Positions 12,682-21,680 of a DNA stretch of 35,357 nt are shown piece by piece. The DNA is from Mucidula mucida. Taxonomy: Eukaryota > Basidiomycota > Agaricomycetes > Agaricales > Physalacriaceae. The notes below the pieces were generated by a model, which was not told the DNA's origin, did no database searches, and saw only the letters and a program-made list of their open reading frames with translations. The position numbers and the translations under genes are program-made. How positions within the stretch are numbered: position 1 is the first letter of the stretch; each line of letters begins with the position of its first letter. Where the stretch lies: contig JADNYV010000353.1 in the NCBI GenBank assembly GCA_015501055.1, positions 1 to 35,357 on the forward strand, written 5' to 3'.

Positions 12682-13511
12682 TCATCGTTCAAAATAATGG
12701 CCCCACACTCTGTGCAGTCCGTAAGCAGCTGTACATCCTACCAGCGCTAGAGCAGCCCGTGCTGCCGCTATCAGCCAGAGAACATTGCCCTGACAGTTTA
12801 AGCACACTCCGACCTGACCAGTGCGCCACACGCAGTAAGTCGTCAGCCACTCTATGACCTCGACGGTCTTTCGACACGTAGAGCATTTCCAGTCCACTTC
12901 ATGTCCCTCTGGAATCCATGTGATCGTATCCAGCACCTGTGACAAGTCATTGGTGTTCACGATGATCACTGCTGTGCAAACCCGGTTTCCGTGGCTGACA
13001 CTTTCTTTGATTGTCATCTCGACAGGAATTTCAGGGCTGAGATTCTTCAAAGATGCGATGATCCCTTGCAAGATGTGCCACGGCGGTAGAACGATGGTGC
13101 CACTGCAATTATGTGCCACCAAAGATGATGTGTGCGATATATAGCGCCCAGCGGGATGTCGTAAATCGAGGAATTGGCCTAACAGTCTGCTATCGCCCTG
13201 TCGATCTGATTTTGAGGTGCTTCAGTGAGGAGCCAGACAGGCAAACTGGGTGAGGACGTACGCGTAAGATGCCAGATCACTTGGTAAAGTTTCCCACTTG
13301 ACGAGGGCTCGTTGATGTCAGTGACAACGAAGGAGAACTTGATCGGGAAGGGAAGGCCTTGCGTAAATGGCTGGCCAATCGTGAGGCGTCTAACTGGCAG
13401 TGGAAGAGAATCTGCCTCCAAGGAATCCGCCTTCCAAAATTCAAGCACGCACTCGGACAGCGAGTTGGCGACTACTTCGCGGACCTGGCTGAGGTAGCGT
13501 TCTGTTGGCAT
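12682..13511 (-). pseudogene. Unrecognised 276-codon gene with a single 1-base frameshift
   Basis: One coding frame runs from ATG 13511 (MPTERYLSQ) to about 13185 and would stop at 13179. Shifting by one base near 13185 lets it continue without a break to the stop at 12682. The total is 830 nt, one short of 277 codons, which fits a single deletion. Both parts have the third-position GC bias of real exons, and the second frame is open well upstream of the overlap, so a frameshift fits better than an intron (no donor and acceptor pair keeps the frame). The C-terminal part carries CSTC and CLNC pairs about 28 residues apart, which could bind zinc, then a hydrophobic segment (VLWLIAAARAALALVG) that may be a membrane anchor. 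I do not recognise the family. It may be a pseudogene or an intact gene with a sequencing error. Confidence 0.55.
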
Positions 13512-13554
13512 GATTATGGGTGTGTGTGAAGAAAGCCACAGAATTGATGCTGCC

Positions 13555-13561
13555 TTTTATA
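13555..13561 (-). promoter_or_regulatory. TATA box of the 12682-13511 gene
   Basis: TATAAAA on the minus strand, about 45 bases before the ATG at 13511. Confidence 0.5.
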
Positions 13562-16176
13562 CGTTTGGGGGCGTACTCGGCGATCAGCGGCTGTGTGCTG
13601 AGAATGCTGTACCTGTGTTATTGATCTTAAAAGCATCATTCTAGAACCGTGGAGAAGGGAGGCATGTGGTCAGGTTGTAACAACTGATATCTGATGTTAC
13701 AGGACGTGTAAATCAACTGCGGCACACTACATCATTTGGCCCAGGAATACGAGGACAAAAGCCGCAGATTATTGACGGTCCGGAAGATTCGATCCAGATC
13801 ATAGGATTTCAAAAATATAGCTAGAATGGTCGATGTAGTGACAGATTTCAGCTATATTTCATCTTGCATTACGTCGACGTCGTTGTACTCGTTCAGGAAA
13901 TTGATATGCGAAGACGACAAGTACACCGTAATGCACACATCACAAAAAGGGACAAAAGCATATGAGGTGTTGAATGACTTCCATAGTAGGGATACAGAGT
14001 AGTATCAAACAATGGATCAGCGTACATACCTGTTGAACATTATTGATTGATGCTACACCACTATGTAGGTCACTATACATTTGGTTGCAGGTCATTAGAT
14101 GTGATAGATGCTGATAGAGGTGAATAGACACTATCTGTGTCATTCACATGCACGTAGCAATCCTACATATAGGGATGCAGCACCTACACATGTTAACTTG
14201 AAGCTAACATAGGGCCTGCATGTTAATAAATGTGCTATAAGCAATTAAGAAGCAGCGGGACAACCAATAGGACCATTACTGAGGAGATCCCAGTTCAGTT
14301 GTCGACGTTCTGCGAAGTAAGCCCTACAATTCCCGCTACCTGGTTGGAGATGTCCGGCCGGAGTTTGAAAGCGCGTCAAGTCCAATCGGAGGTCCCTTGC
14401 TACTTACTTGACCTCGAACCACCACCATCTCGTTTAGGCTTTTCGAAGGATCAAGTTGTCTCTACTCGGCGGGCCCGCTGTCGTCTGCGCCTCGCCTCAG
14501 TGGAGCATCGCGCATCGCGATCCCTTGTTGCGTGAACAATGCTACATCCATTGTGTCCGGCGTCGTACCTTGCTCGTTGACTAGACGACTTGTACGCCCA
14601 CCACAACTCGGCTAAAGTCAGTTTCTCCGAGTCCTCTACCAGCTCGGCTCGAGTTCTCTGCATGTCCGGGTTCGAGGCTTTCATCTGAAATGACACACAT
14701 ATCTACCTCTTTTCTTGGCATCGACCGACGCTAGTGAACAGCCTTTTGAACTTTCGAACGGGGCACTGAGAGCCTGCAGCCATCCCGCTCTTTACATTCT
14801 CTGTTCTAAGAATGATACTATACTTCACAGTGGTGTCTCTCTGCGCGCTCATGTAGTCTGCCTGTTAGACCTGCGGTGGTCACACTTTTGTCTAGTAACA
14901 TGTGTCGCTTGACACTGTGCTCCCTTTAATTGTATGTGCATGATTTGGCCTAGTGTCTTGTCCGATGATTTTACAGCCCCTTCCCCACATCCTTGCTGCC
15001 CGACTGATTTCCCTGGCGTACTGGTGAGCTTCTGTTCAAACTGTCGTGCAATCTCAGCTAAAGTAAATGCAGTGTGTGGTTATGATATGTACACGATGCC
15101 GGCGGCTTGGGACTGCACAACCGAGCGGCGTCAACGAGCACAGTATGTATGTGATTGGTTAAGCTCTATATGCGTGTTTTTTTTCCACTACCACTTCATA
15201 CTACTGGTACACCTGTGGATCCAATGAAAGGTATATGAAAGAACTCATGGGAAGAGAAACTATGTATAGCCATGTAATCAAATGTAAGGTGGTATGTACA
15301 GTGGGGGTATGTATCCAGATGCAGAAACAACAGAAACACATATTAATACCTGTACATGGTATGTTGGGTATACCTCACCATTCCGGTGTCTGTGGCGTTA
15401 TACATCCGGATGGATGCTTTAGTCGGGTTTTGTGATGCCGCCCACGTGAAGGAGCCGATGAGAGTAACGGTAGTGCTGCAACCGCAGACGAGCGAGGCAC
15501 TCGACTCAATGGAATGTGCGTGAAATGTGGCCAGAATGAGTAGATCACAGGCAGGGATAAGACCCGATAAGGAAAGGCGGCTTGCAATCGCGCTGTTCGT
15601 TAGAAGGCTCGCGTTAGGGCAAACTGATGCCCTACCACGGTTTATTCAACTTGTATTATAGTACATATAAAATGTACTAGAATGCTAATTTCCTCAATCA
15701 ATGCTTTCGCTCCGTTCCGGCGAGAAAGCACAAGCCTTGTTTGCAAGGCCGACAATGATTTAGCCACATTTAGAGAGGGACTACTCGCCAGACTGATCTT
15801 CGAGGCTGCCAAGCAGTACGACGTCCCGCGACTCCGAAACGTGGTGCTCCTCTGTCGATCCTCCGCACATGGAAGAGACGGATACCTGGTCCAAGATCTA
15901 CCCTGGCGCACCATAACGTAGCATGAGTACGACCAAATTGATGTTTCTTGCCATGTTAGGCTCGGAGCCTTGAGCTCCTGATAGTGCATCAGAGGCGCGC
16001 GGCAACCTTTTCAAATGTGAAGATATCCCCGCGACTACTTAGTGCATGGACTTGTGACTCTTTCACACTCGGTAGGTCCTGACCAGATGTCGACACAGGA
16101 GTGAAATATAATGCTGTCGTATTTGATTCTTGATGATGACACCCCATAGCTATTCCCTTGAACCCACGGTAGCAAA
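13562..16176. other. 2.6-kb stretch without a supportable gene
   Basis: There are small frames only. A 79-codon plus-strand frame at 15682-15921 has a coding-like second half resembling part of a BTB-type fold, and a minus-strand frame at 14451-14696 is also open, but neither can be extended into a gene. No RNA gene or clear repeat was seen. Confidence 0.4.
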
Positions 16177-17309
16177 CTAGTCAAGGCCACTTGCGCCACC
16201 AATCGATAATTGCGCGGGCGCCAACACCCTCTTTCCTGCACCACCCCCTGGTCCTCCTCCTCCTCCGCTAAGAACCAAAAGATCAGTATCGCGTATTACT
16301 CAGCACATCATGGACTCACGGTGCTCCTGCGCCACCGAACAGCGCACCCATCATATCCGCCATCGGATTCCCAGCAGCACGAGGCTGAGGAATATCGAAG
16401 AACAGATTCCCAATTTCATTAAGCGTACGTCGTACTTCCGGCTGCGCTAGTGGGTTTGTGCCAGGAGATTGGGACTGGTACGTTCCGCAGAGGCGCACCC
16501 AGCTTTCGCGCATGACTTTGTTGGAGGCACCAGCAGCGCGCTGACATGTAAACACGGCGAGCTGGGCAAAGTTGAGTAGTGGGTCGGAACAAGGCGTGAA
16601 TTCGGATGTGGGGTCTACGGTGATCTTTGGTGGCGCTGCGGTTTCGGTCTTGGAAACATAGAGGAGTATGAATGCGCGTGCGGCTGCGATGTTGCCGTTC
16701 TGAAGATATGGAAGGACGCCCCGTAAAGCAAAGAGACCGTGATTCGATGATGGAGACCAGGCGATGTATGCATCCGCGAGAAGACGCGCAGCATCGCGTG
16801 TCCCGGCTGCAACAAGGTGAGGCTCGGCTTGATCGTAGGCGCCATCTACGCGGGGATTAGAGGTGACCGCGATCGATATTCAGACACTGACCTCGGATGA
16901 GAACCTCGCCAACATAGGTATGCAATCCGGCATCGCCTTGCGGCCAGACGCCACGACTCCTGCTCCAGACCAGCGACTTGTCCACTAATGTTTTCCGCCA
17001 AGATCCGGATGCCCCAGCCAGTCCAATCAGCTGTGTCAGTCGTCCTCTAATCTCGTCCGCGCCTGCTCCATCCAAACGTAGCCCCGCCTTTTCATACACA
17101 TCTACCAGAAACACGGCCAGATCTGTCCCACTGCCCTGCTCGCCCTTCTTGTACAGTTCTTTGGCTGTCTCGAACAAAACTTCGATCGCGGCTGGGTACT
17201 GCGTGTGTTGCACGTAGCGCGATGCGAATGTCCGAGCTTTTTGGTGCGCTGAATATGGCGATGTCTCGACGAGGGGTATTATAGTGGTCAAGGCGCGAGA
17301 GGAGGACAT
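16177..17309 (-). CDS. GET4: GET4, guided entry of tail-anchored proteins factor
   Basis: Three exons on the minus strand: 16892-17309, 16320-16845, 16177-16267, joined in frame to 344 aa. Get4 is the cytosolic alpha-solenoid subunit that, with Get5, links Sgt2 to the Get3 ATPase for delivery of tail-anchored membrane proteins to the ER. Family stretches are clear: SPYSAHQKARTFASRY near residue 18, FETAKELYKKGEQGSG, DLAVFLVDVYEKAG, GRLTQLIGLAG, SWRKTLVDKSLVWS, then AEPHLVAAGTRDAARLLADA and the C-terminal LNEIGNLFFDIPQP. The tail ends in a Gly/Pro-rich segment followed by LAPAQLSIGGASGLD. Length and order match the family. The start ATG 17309 begins MSSSRAL. A fragment of this gene's 5' end is repeated at 19502-19650. 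Confidence 0.93.
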
Positions 17310-17771
17310 CTTGTTAGCGTTCGTGGCGCGGCGATGATGGTGCAGAGCAAACGATCGAAGCCCTAATCTAGGGCTGGGTGCACCGTCAGCTGAATGACTC
17401 AGCAGCTTGAAGCTGTGCTGCTACTCGCGAAGCCTTCCGTGCATACAACATGTAGATGTACACGGATTCACGGACTCTGTATCCAGCAGCTGCCGAGCGA
17501 AGAATGAGAAAGTAATCACCTGCGCCACAGTTGAGACGATTAGTATAACGATCGTTATTCTTTTCCTGAAAGGGAAGCAATCGCTCATTTGCCAGCGACG
17601 CAGTTTTACTGGTACATGGGTATGCTTGTACAGCAACGGTCAAGATTGACAAGTCAAAGGTTATAAGCGATAAGTACATGACGATAGATTGGAGATGATG
17701 TTTTCTGGATTTTATTCGCTACACAATATGAGTTTACACGCTTGTAGGGATAGGTCCTCAAATCATGTCCA
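17310..17771. other. GET4 promoter and 3' flank of DUF6699 copy B
   Basis: About 460 bases. The part next to GET4 (to about 17425) is repeated at 19502-19650 and carries the shared block GATCGAAGCCCTAATCTAGG. The part next to copy B resembles the 3' flanks of copies E and C/D. No further gene was seen. Confidence 0.6.
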
Positions 17772-17789
17772 TCATTGGTCATACGCATC
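17772..17789 (-). other. 18-nt terminal exon of copy B
   Basis: After a GTGAGC...GCTAG intron this exon reads Asp-Ala-Tyr-Asp-Gln-stop. Equivalent exons are at 8028-8045 (DAYDQ), 21681-21698 (DAYDR) and near 20000-20017 (DAHDE). Conservation of both splice sites and peptide across copies supports the model. Confidence 0.75.
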
Positions 17790-18918
17790 CTAGCAGCAAT
17801 TTATCAGCCGCTTGTCAAGGTTCATGGAAAAGAGGAAATGCTCACGCCAAAGCGAAGCTCGTTCGCACGGTCCTGGACTACCCTTACAATCCACCTCTCG
17901 AATGTTAGATGTTTCAAATCCGCGAAGAACACATTTCCTTGAAGCAAATCGACGTGCTTATAACCCAACCGCCTCGCCTGATCCGGATTCCTCAAGCCCT
18001 TGCATCTCTCGTTGAACCAATACTGGAACGACGGCGTTTTGATGAGGCTGGCATACTTGACTAAATCCTCGTCGTTCAGAAGCCGGTCAAACATGTCGTA
18101 GATGGCGCAGAAGACGTCGTTGAGCCACAATCCGTCGCGCTTGAAAAGATTGGCCTGGACGTAGTGTGAATAATCATGATGCATGTGGAGTATCATGTCT
18201 TTGACGACGGTGTCAGGGGATACTGGCTTGCGCCACTGCGCGAGAGTGATGGGAACATAGCGTCCTTTGGGGGTGTCCCAGAGGTGGATTCTGGTCTCTT
18301 CGTCCATTGGATTCTTGGTGATGTCGAATCGGATAGCGAGTTTTTTCTTATCGATACCGGATGGAGTACGGAAAGGGATCACCCGTCGTTGAAGTAAATT
18401 GTCTAGGACGGGAGGAGGTGGACCTAATGGGCATTATGAGAAGAATGGCAGAGTAATGCAACGATGTTTGCCTCACTGGGAATAGTTGTTTCTGTGTCAA
18501 TATCAGGGCTGTGTCGTATGTCTTTATCACGGCGCTTGGCTTTCGAGGGCTCCTCTGGATGAGGTTTGGGCGGAAAGGTCTTCCTGGTGGCATGGGGGAT
18601 GTGCGCCGCGTCATGAGTCTTGGGAGGCAGTGCAGCGCCTGGAGGAGGGGCCAGTGTACTCGAAGCGTGCAGACGTGAGTCGTGGCGATGCTCTGCGGAC
18701 CTCGAAGACTTGCGATGCAGCTTCGTGGGGAAGACATGATGGCCTGAGACTTGCTGATAAGATATCAGTCCGTCGTGGTAGATTGACACAGGTTGCATCG
18801 ACAGCTGTAGTGGATGCGTCCCGCCTCTTTTGTCCTCGATCCTGCGTTTATCCTCATCGCGACGATGATGATGAGGGTGGCGTAAAACGATGTGGACCGT
18901 TTTGTCACTGGAGGTCAT
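17772..18918 (-). CDS. DUF6699-like protein, intact array copy B
   Basis: Three exons on the minus strand: 18477-18918, 17846-18423, 17772-17789, joined in frame to 345 aa. The start ATG 18918 (MTSSDK) is chosen because it has a strong CCACCATGA context, lies 43 nt below a TATA box and is shared by copies E and C/D; an upstream in-frame ATG at 18945 would add nine residues. Residues 1-147 are His/Arg/Pro-rich and probably disordered. The domain (about 160-335) shows a beta-type KKLAIRFDITKNP segment, DVFCAIYDMFDRLL, WFNERCKGL and LGYKHVDLLQGNVFFADL, a pattern I associate with the basidiomycete DUF6699 domain. The last exon codes only DAYDQ. No signal peptide or membrane segment is seen. Function is unknown. 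It is the only simple-type copy with an undamaged frame. Confidence 0.75.
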
Positions 18919-18960
18919 GGTGGAAGAGGTGTGGGACATATGCATAAAAGTATCGTTGCG

Positions 18961-18967
18961 TTTTATA
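18961..18967 (-). promoter_or_regulatory. TATA box of copy B
   Basis: TATAAAA on the minus strand, 43 nt above the ATG at 18918. The matching boxes of copies E and C/D lie 46-47 nt above their ATGs. Confidence 0.6.
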
Positions 18968-19003
18968 CACGATATTCTCGGCTATCACCGTGGCTGTGCC
19001 TTT

Positions 19004-19031
19004 GAGAACAATGGAATAAGGCAGTGTTCTC
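19004..19031. promoter_or_regulatory. Palindromic promoter element, copy B
   Basis: GAGAACA, 14 bases, then TGTTCTC, an exact inverted repeat 86-113 bases above the ATG of copy B. The same element at the same distance occurs above E and C/D. It is a candidate binding site for a dimeric regulator; this is inference. Confidence 0.45.
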
Positions 19032-19501
19032 CATTACAATAGCTGCGTCTAAATGCGTTGATGGGCACCAAGGATGGAACATTCCATGTAGGAGTCTGCC
19101 GGTCACGTACCAGTATAATTGATATTAGATCAGCTGCGCCACATATGAGCCTCTCAGTGTCATGTTTCCCAGTGCTTCAAAGGAAGCGACGCGAGTTATA
19201 CAGGCCGATGGAGGATATGAAGTGCAGAACACATTCTGGGTCTGAGTGCCCCCACCTACTTCTGAACGTCATGGCTCGCTGTGGTCAGGACTGGATGCCG
19301 ATTGCATGCCGACTCTGGAGCGCGCGTCTTTCCGCTCTCAGGAGTTTGGGCTCCGGCTTTGTTGAGAAGCTGCGGGGCTCAGAGAAACAATCGCGGTCCG
19401 TGTTGCCGGCGGCGCGGGTCACTGCACGTGGCGTCACGGAGATTCCGATGATCGTGACAGTAACCATTTTTTCCCATCACAGCTCCATCACTATTTATGA
19501 G

Positions 19502-19650
19502 GGCGCGAGAGGAGGACATCTTGTTGGCGTTCGTTCAGCCAAATGGTGCTGATGGTGCAGAGCAAAACGATCGAAGCCCTAATCTAGGGCTGGGTATGCC
19601 GTCATTCTGAGTGACTCAGCAGCCGACACTTGACGCTGTTCTTCCACTTG
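19502..19650. repeat. Duplicated fragment of the GET4 5' end (duplication scar)
   Basis: This aligns with 17292-17425. It holds the first five or six codons of GET4 (ATG at 19519 on the minus strand), its 5' UTR and the block GATCGAAGCCCTAATCTAGG. It joins sharply to the promoter of copy B at about 19500. It cannot encode GET4. Confidence 0.85.
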
Positions 19651-19999
19651 CAGTGCGCGCTGCAAGTAAAAGCATTTATGACTATACTTATCCTCTCACG
19701 GCTTCATTAAATTACAGCCCACGCCCAGGGAACATGAACGGGGTAATTCATGCGCCACACAAGTTAACGCGATTCATAGGTAATTCTCCATAACATGATA
19801 TCAGAGGCAGAGTAGTCTCTCCTACGCAACACTCGCTCCGTCACCTATTTGAATGCATAATCGTGCTTGTACAGTAGTTGTCGGGAAATGAGGTGTGTTG
19901 TACAGTGGTAGATCGCCGGATAGTTTGAAAATGATAATTGCAATTGTTATACAGACTATGCTTACACGCTCGTAGGAATAACTCGCACATTAACCATGG
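19651..19999. other. Spacer between the GET4 fragment and copy E
   Basis: No gene is seen. The right part resembles the 3' flanks of the other copies, for example TTACACGCTCGTAGG-like sequence. Confidence 0.4.
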
Positions 20000-20924
20000 T
20001 CATTCATCGTGCGCGTCCTAGAGCGGTTCATTAATCGTTTAATGGTGCTTTCGTACACGAGAAAAGGCACTCACGCTCATAACGAAGCTCGTCCGTAAGG
20101 TCCTGGACTACCCTTACATTCCACCTCTCAAACATTATATGCTCCAATTCCGCGAAGAACACATTTCCTTGCAACAAATCGATGTGCTTGTAGCCCAACC
20201 GCCTCGCCTCGTCCGGATTCTCAAGCTGTTGCATCTCTTTTCAAACCAATACCATATCCATCGCGTTTGCGTCGGGCTGATATGCTCCACCAGGTCCTCG
20301 GCGCTCAGGAGACGGTCGTACATGTCGTAGATGCCGCGAAAGACATCCTGCAGCCACAATCCGTTGGGCCTGAAAAGATTCACCTGGACGTGATCATGAA
20401 TGTGCAGAAGCATTTTCTTGACGACAGTGTCTGGGGATACTGGCTTGTGCCACTCTTCATTCAGTGGGATAGGCACATAGCGTCGTTTAGTGGCGTCCCA
20501 ACGTTGGACTCTATACTCCTCGTGTCGCGGATCCTTGGAGATGTCGAATCGGATGGCGAGCTTCGTCTTACTGCGGAAGGGAATCTCCCGTCTCTGAAGT
20601 AATTCGTCCAGGACGGGAGGAGGCGGACCTATATATTCATCGTTATGCCATCAGTCAACTTGAACACGATGATGGTTGCCTCACTAGAAATAAGTACTTC
20701 AGTATCGGTCTGCCTCGGCTTTGGTGTTGTCGCAGGTCGCGGTTTCGATGGGAGAGCGCAGGTCGGTAGAACAGCAAGCACGCTCTGTACCCACTCATAG
20801 CATATCTGTCGACGTTCATCTTCCGAGGGGTCGCTCCAATGAGGTTCGGCGGCAATAAACCCCTGTATTCATCTTCGTTGCGCTCTTGGTCGTTCAAAAG
20901 AGTTTTGGAGTCACTGGAGGTCAT
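20000..20924 (-). pseudogene. DUF6699-like array copy E, frameshifted
   Basis: Probable exons on the minus strand: 20695-20924, 20075-20628 and a terminal exon near 20000-20017. The start ATG 20924 (MTSSDS) matches copies B and C/D. The first exon is 230 nt where 3n+1 is needed, so it holds an indel. The upstream part reads MTSSDSKTLLNDQERNEDE, and the part before the splice reads PTCALPSKPRPATTPKPRQT in another frame. In the domain exon one base is missing near 20218 (GAGAATCC where the other copies have GAGGAATCC), so the frame changes after WFEKRCNSL and resumes homology as NPDEARRLGYKHIDLLQGN in another frame. It is also the most diverged copy and lacks the TPSGIDKK-type insertion. Confidence 0.7.
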
Positions 20925-20970
20925 GACGAAAGCGGCGAAGGCGTAGAAGCTCATGGAAATATGCTTCTTT

Positions 20971-20977
20971 TTATATA
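20971..20977 (-). promoter_or_regulatory. TATA box of copy E
   Basis: TATATAA on the minus strand, 47 nt above ATG 20924. The ATG at 20954 would lie too close to it for a normal transcript start. Confidence 0.5.
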
Positions 20978-21007
20978 AACGGGGCCTAATATTCGGCTAT
21001 CACCGTT

Positions 21008-21035
21008 GAGAACAATGGAACAAGGCGGTGTTCTC
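21008..21035. promoter_or_regulatory. Palindromic promoter element, copy E
   Basis: GAGAACA, 14 bases, TGTTCTC, 84-111 bases above ATG 20924, as in copies B and C/D. Confidence 0.45.
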
Positions 21036-21413
21036 CATTACAATAACAGCATCTATGAGGCGACGTGAGAGTGTGGACATGCGATGATGGGTCTCAAAGA
21101 CGGCATATTTAACGGAGGACTCGGCGAGGTACCGCCCAGTCAAATTCATAGCAGATCAACTGCGCCACAGATGTGTTTGATGCATGTCTTGTGGAAGGGC
21201 AGGGCACGCGAGGTATGAAGCCGGATAATATTGAGAGCAGAAGTCCTTCGATGGCTTGAGAGCATCCACCTACTTTTAAACGTCTCTGCTCGCTGTAGTC
21301 AGATCTGAGTGCCGGTTTCATGCACAGCGCTCCGGGTTGCCGGCGGCGTAAGGTCACTTCACATGGCGTCACAGAGATCCGATGATCATCATCTACAGCA
21401 CCACCATCTCAGC

Positions 21414-21600
21414 ACACGAGGATAAAGGCAACAGAACGACCGACACAAAGGTCTTGATAGAATGAACCAGCCTTTGACCGGCGAGCACGAGTTACAAAAG
21501 CACCAAAAGGTGTGATTTTCGTTTCCAGTACTTATTATTGCGAACTCATCTGTATCTTAACGTGACCTCGCCCGGCTAACGGAAATGTAGACGATTTAAG
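21414..21600. repeat. Duplicated fragment of the importin promoter and start codon (duplication scar)
   Basis: This aligns with 24395-24580, with shared blocks ACACGAGGATAAAGGCAA, GGTCTTGATAGAAT and GGCTAACGGAAATG. The importin ATG is preserved at 21585-21587 but is followed at once by TAG, so it codes nothing. It lies between the promoter of copy E and the 3' end of copy C/D. Confidence 0.8.
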
Positions 21601-21680
21601 ATGTTATCCTAAAAGTTGTACGCGCTATAGTACATAATGGGTTTACACAATTGTAGGAATGACTGAACGATTGATTTCCG

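Noticed and set aside
13106..13181. Intron in the 12682-13511 gene
   Set aside because: No GT...AG pair keeps the frame, and the second frame is open and coding-like right through the proposed intron.
14451..14696. Minus-strand frame with a possible short intron upstream
   Set aside because: The implied intron would be about 22 nt, too short, and no further exons were found.
15682..15921. Plus-strand 79-codon frame faintly like part of a BTB domain
   Set aside because: The resemblance covers only about 20 residues and cannot be extended on either side.
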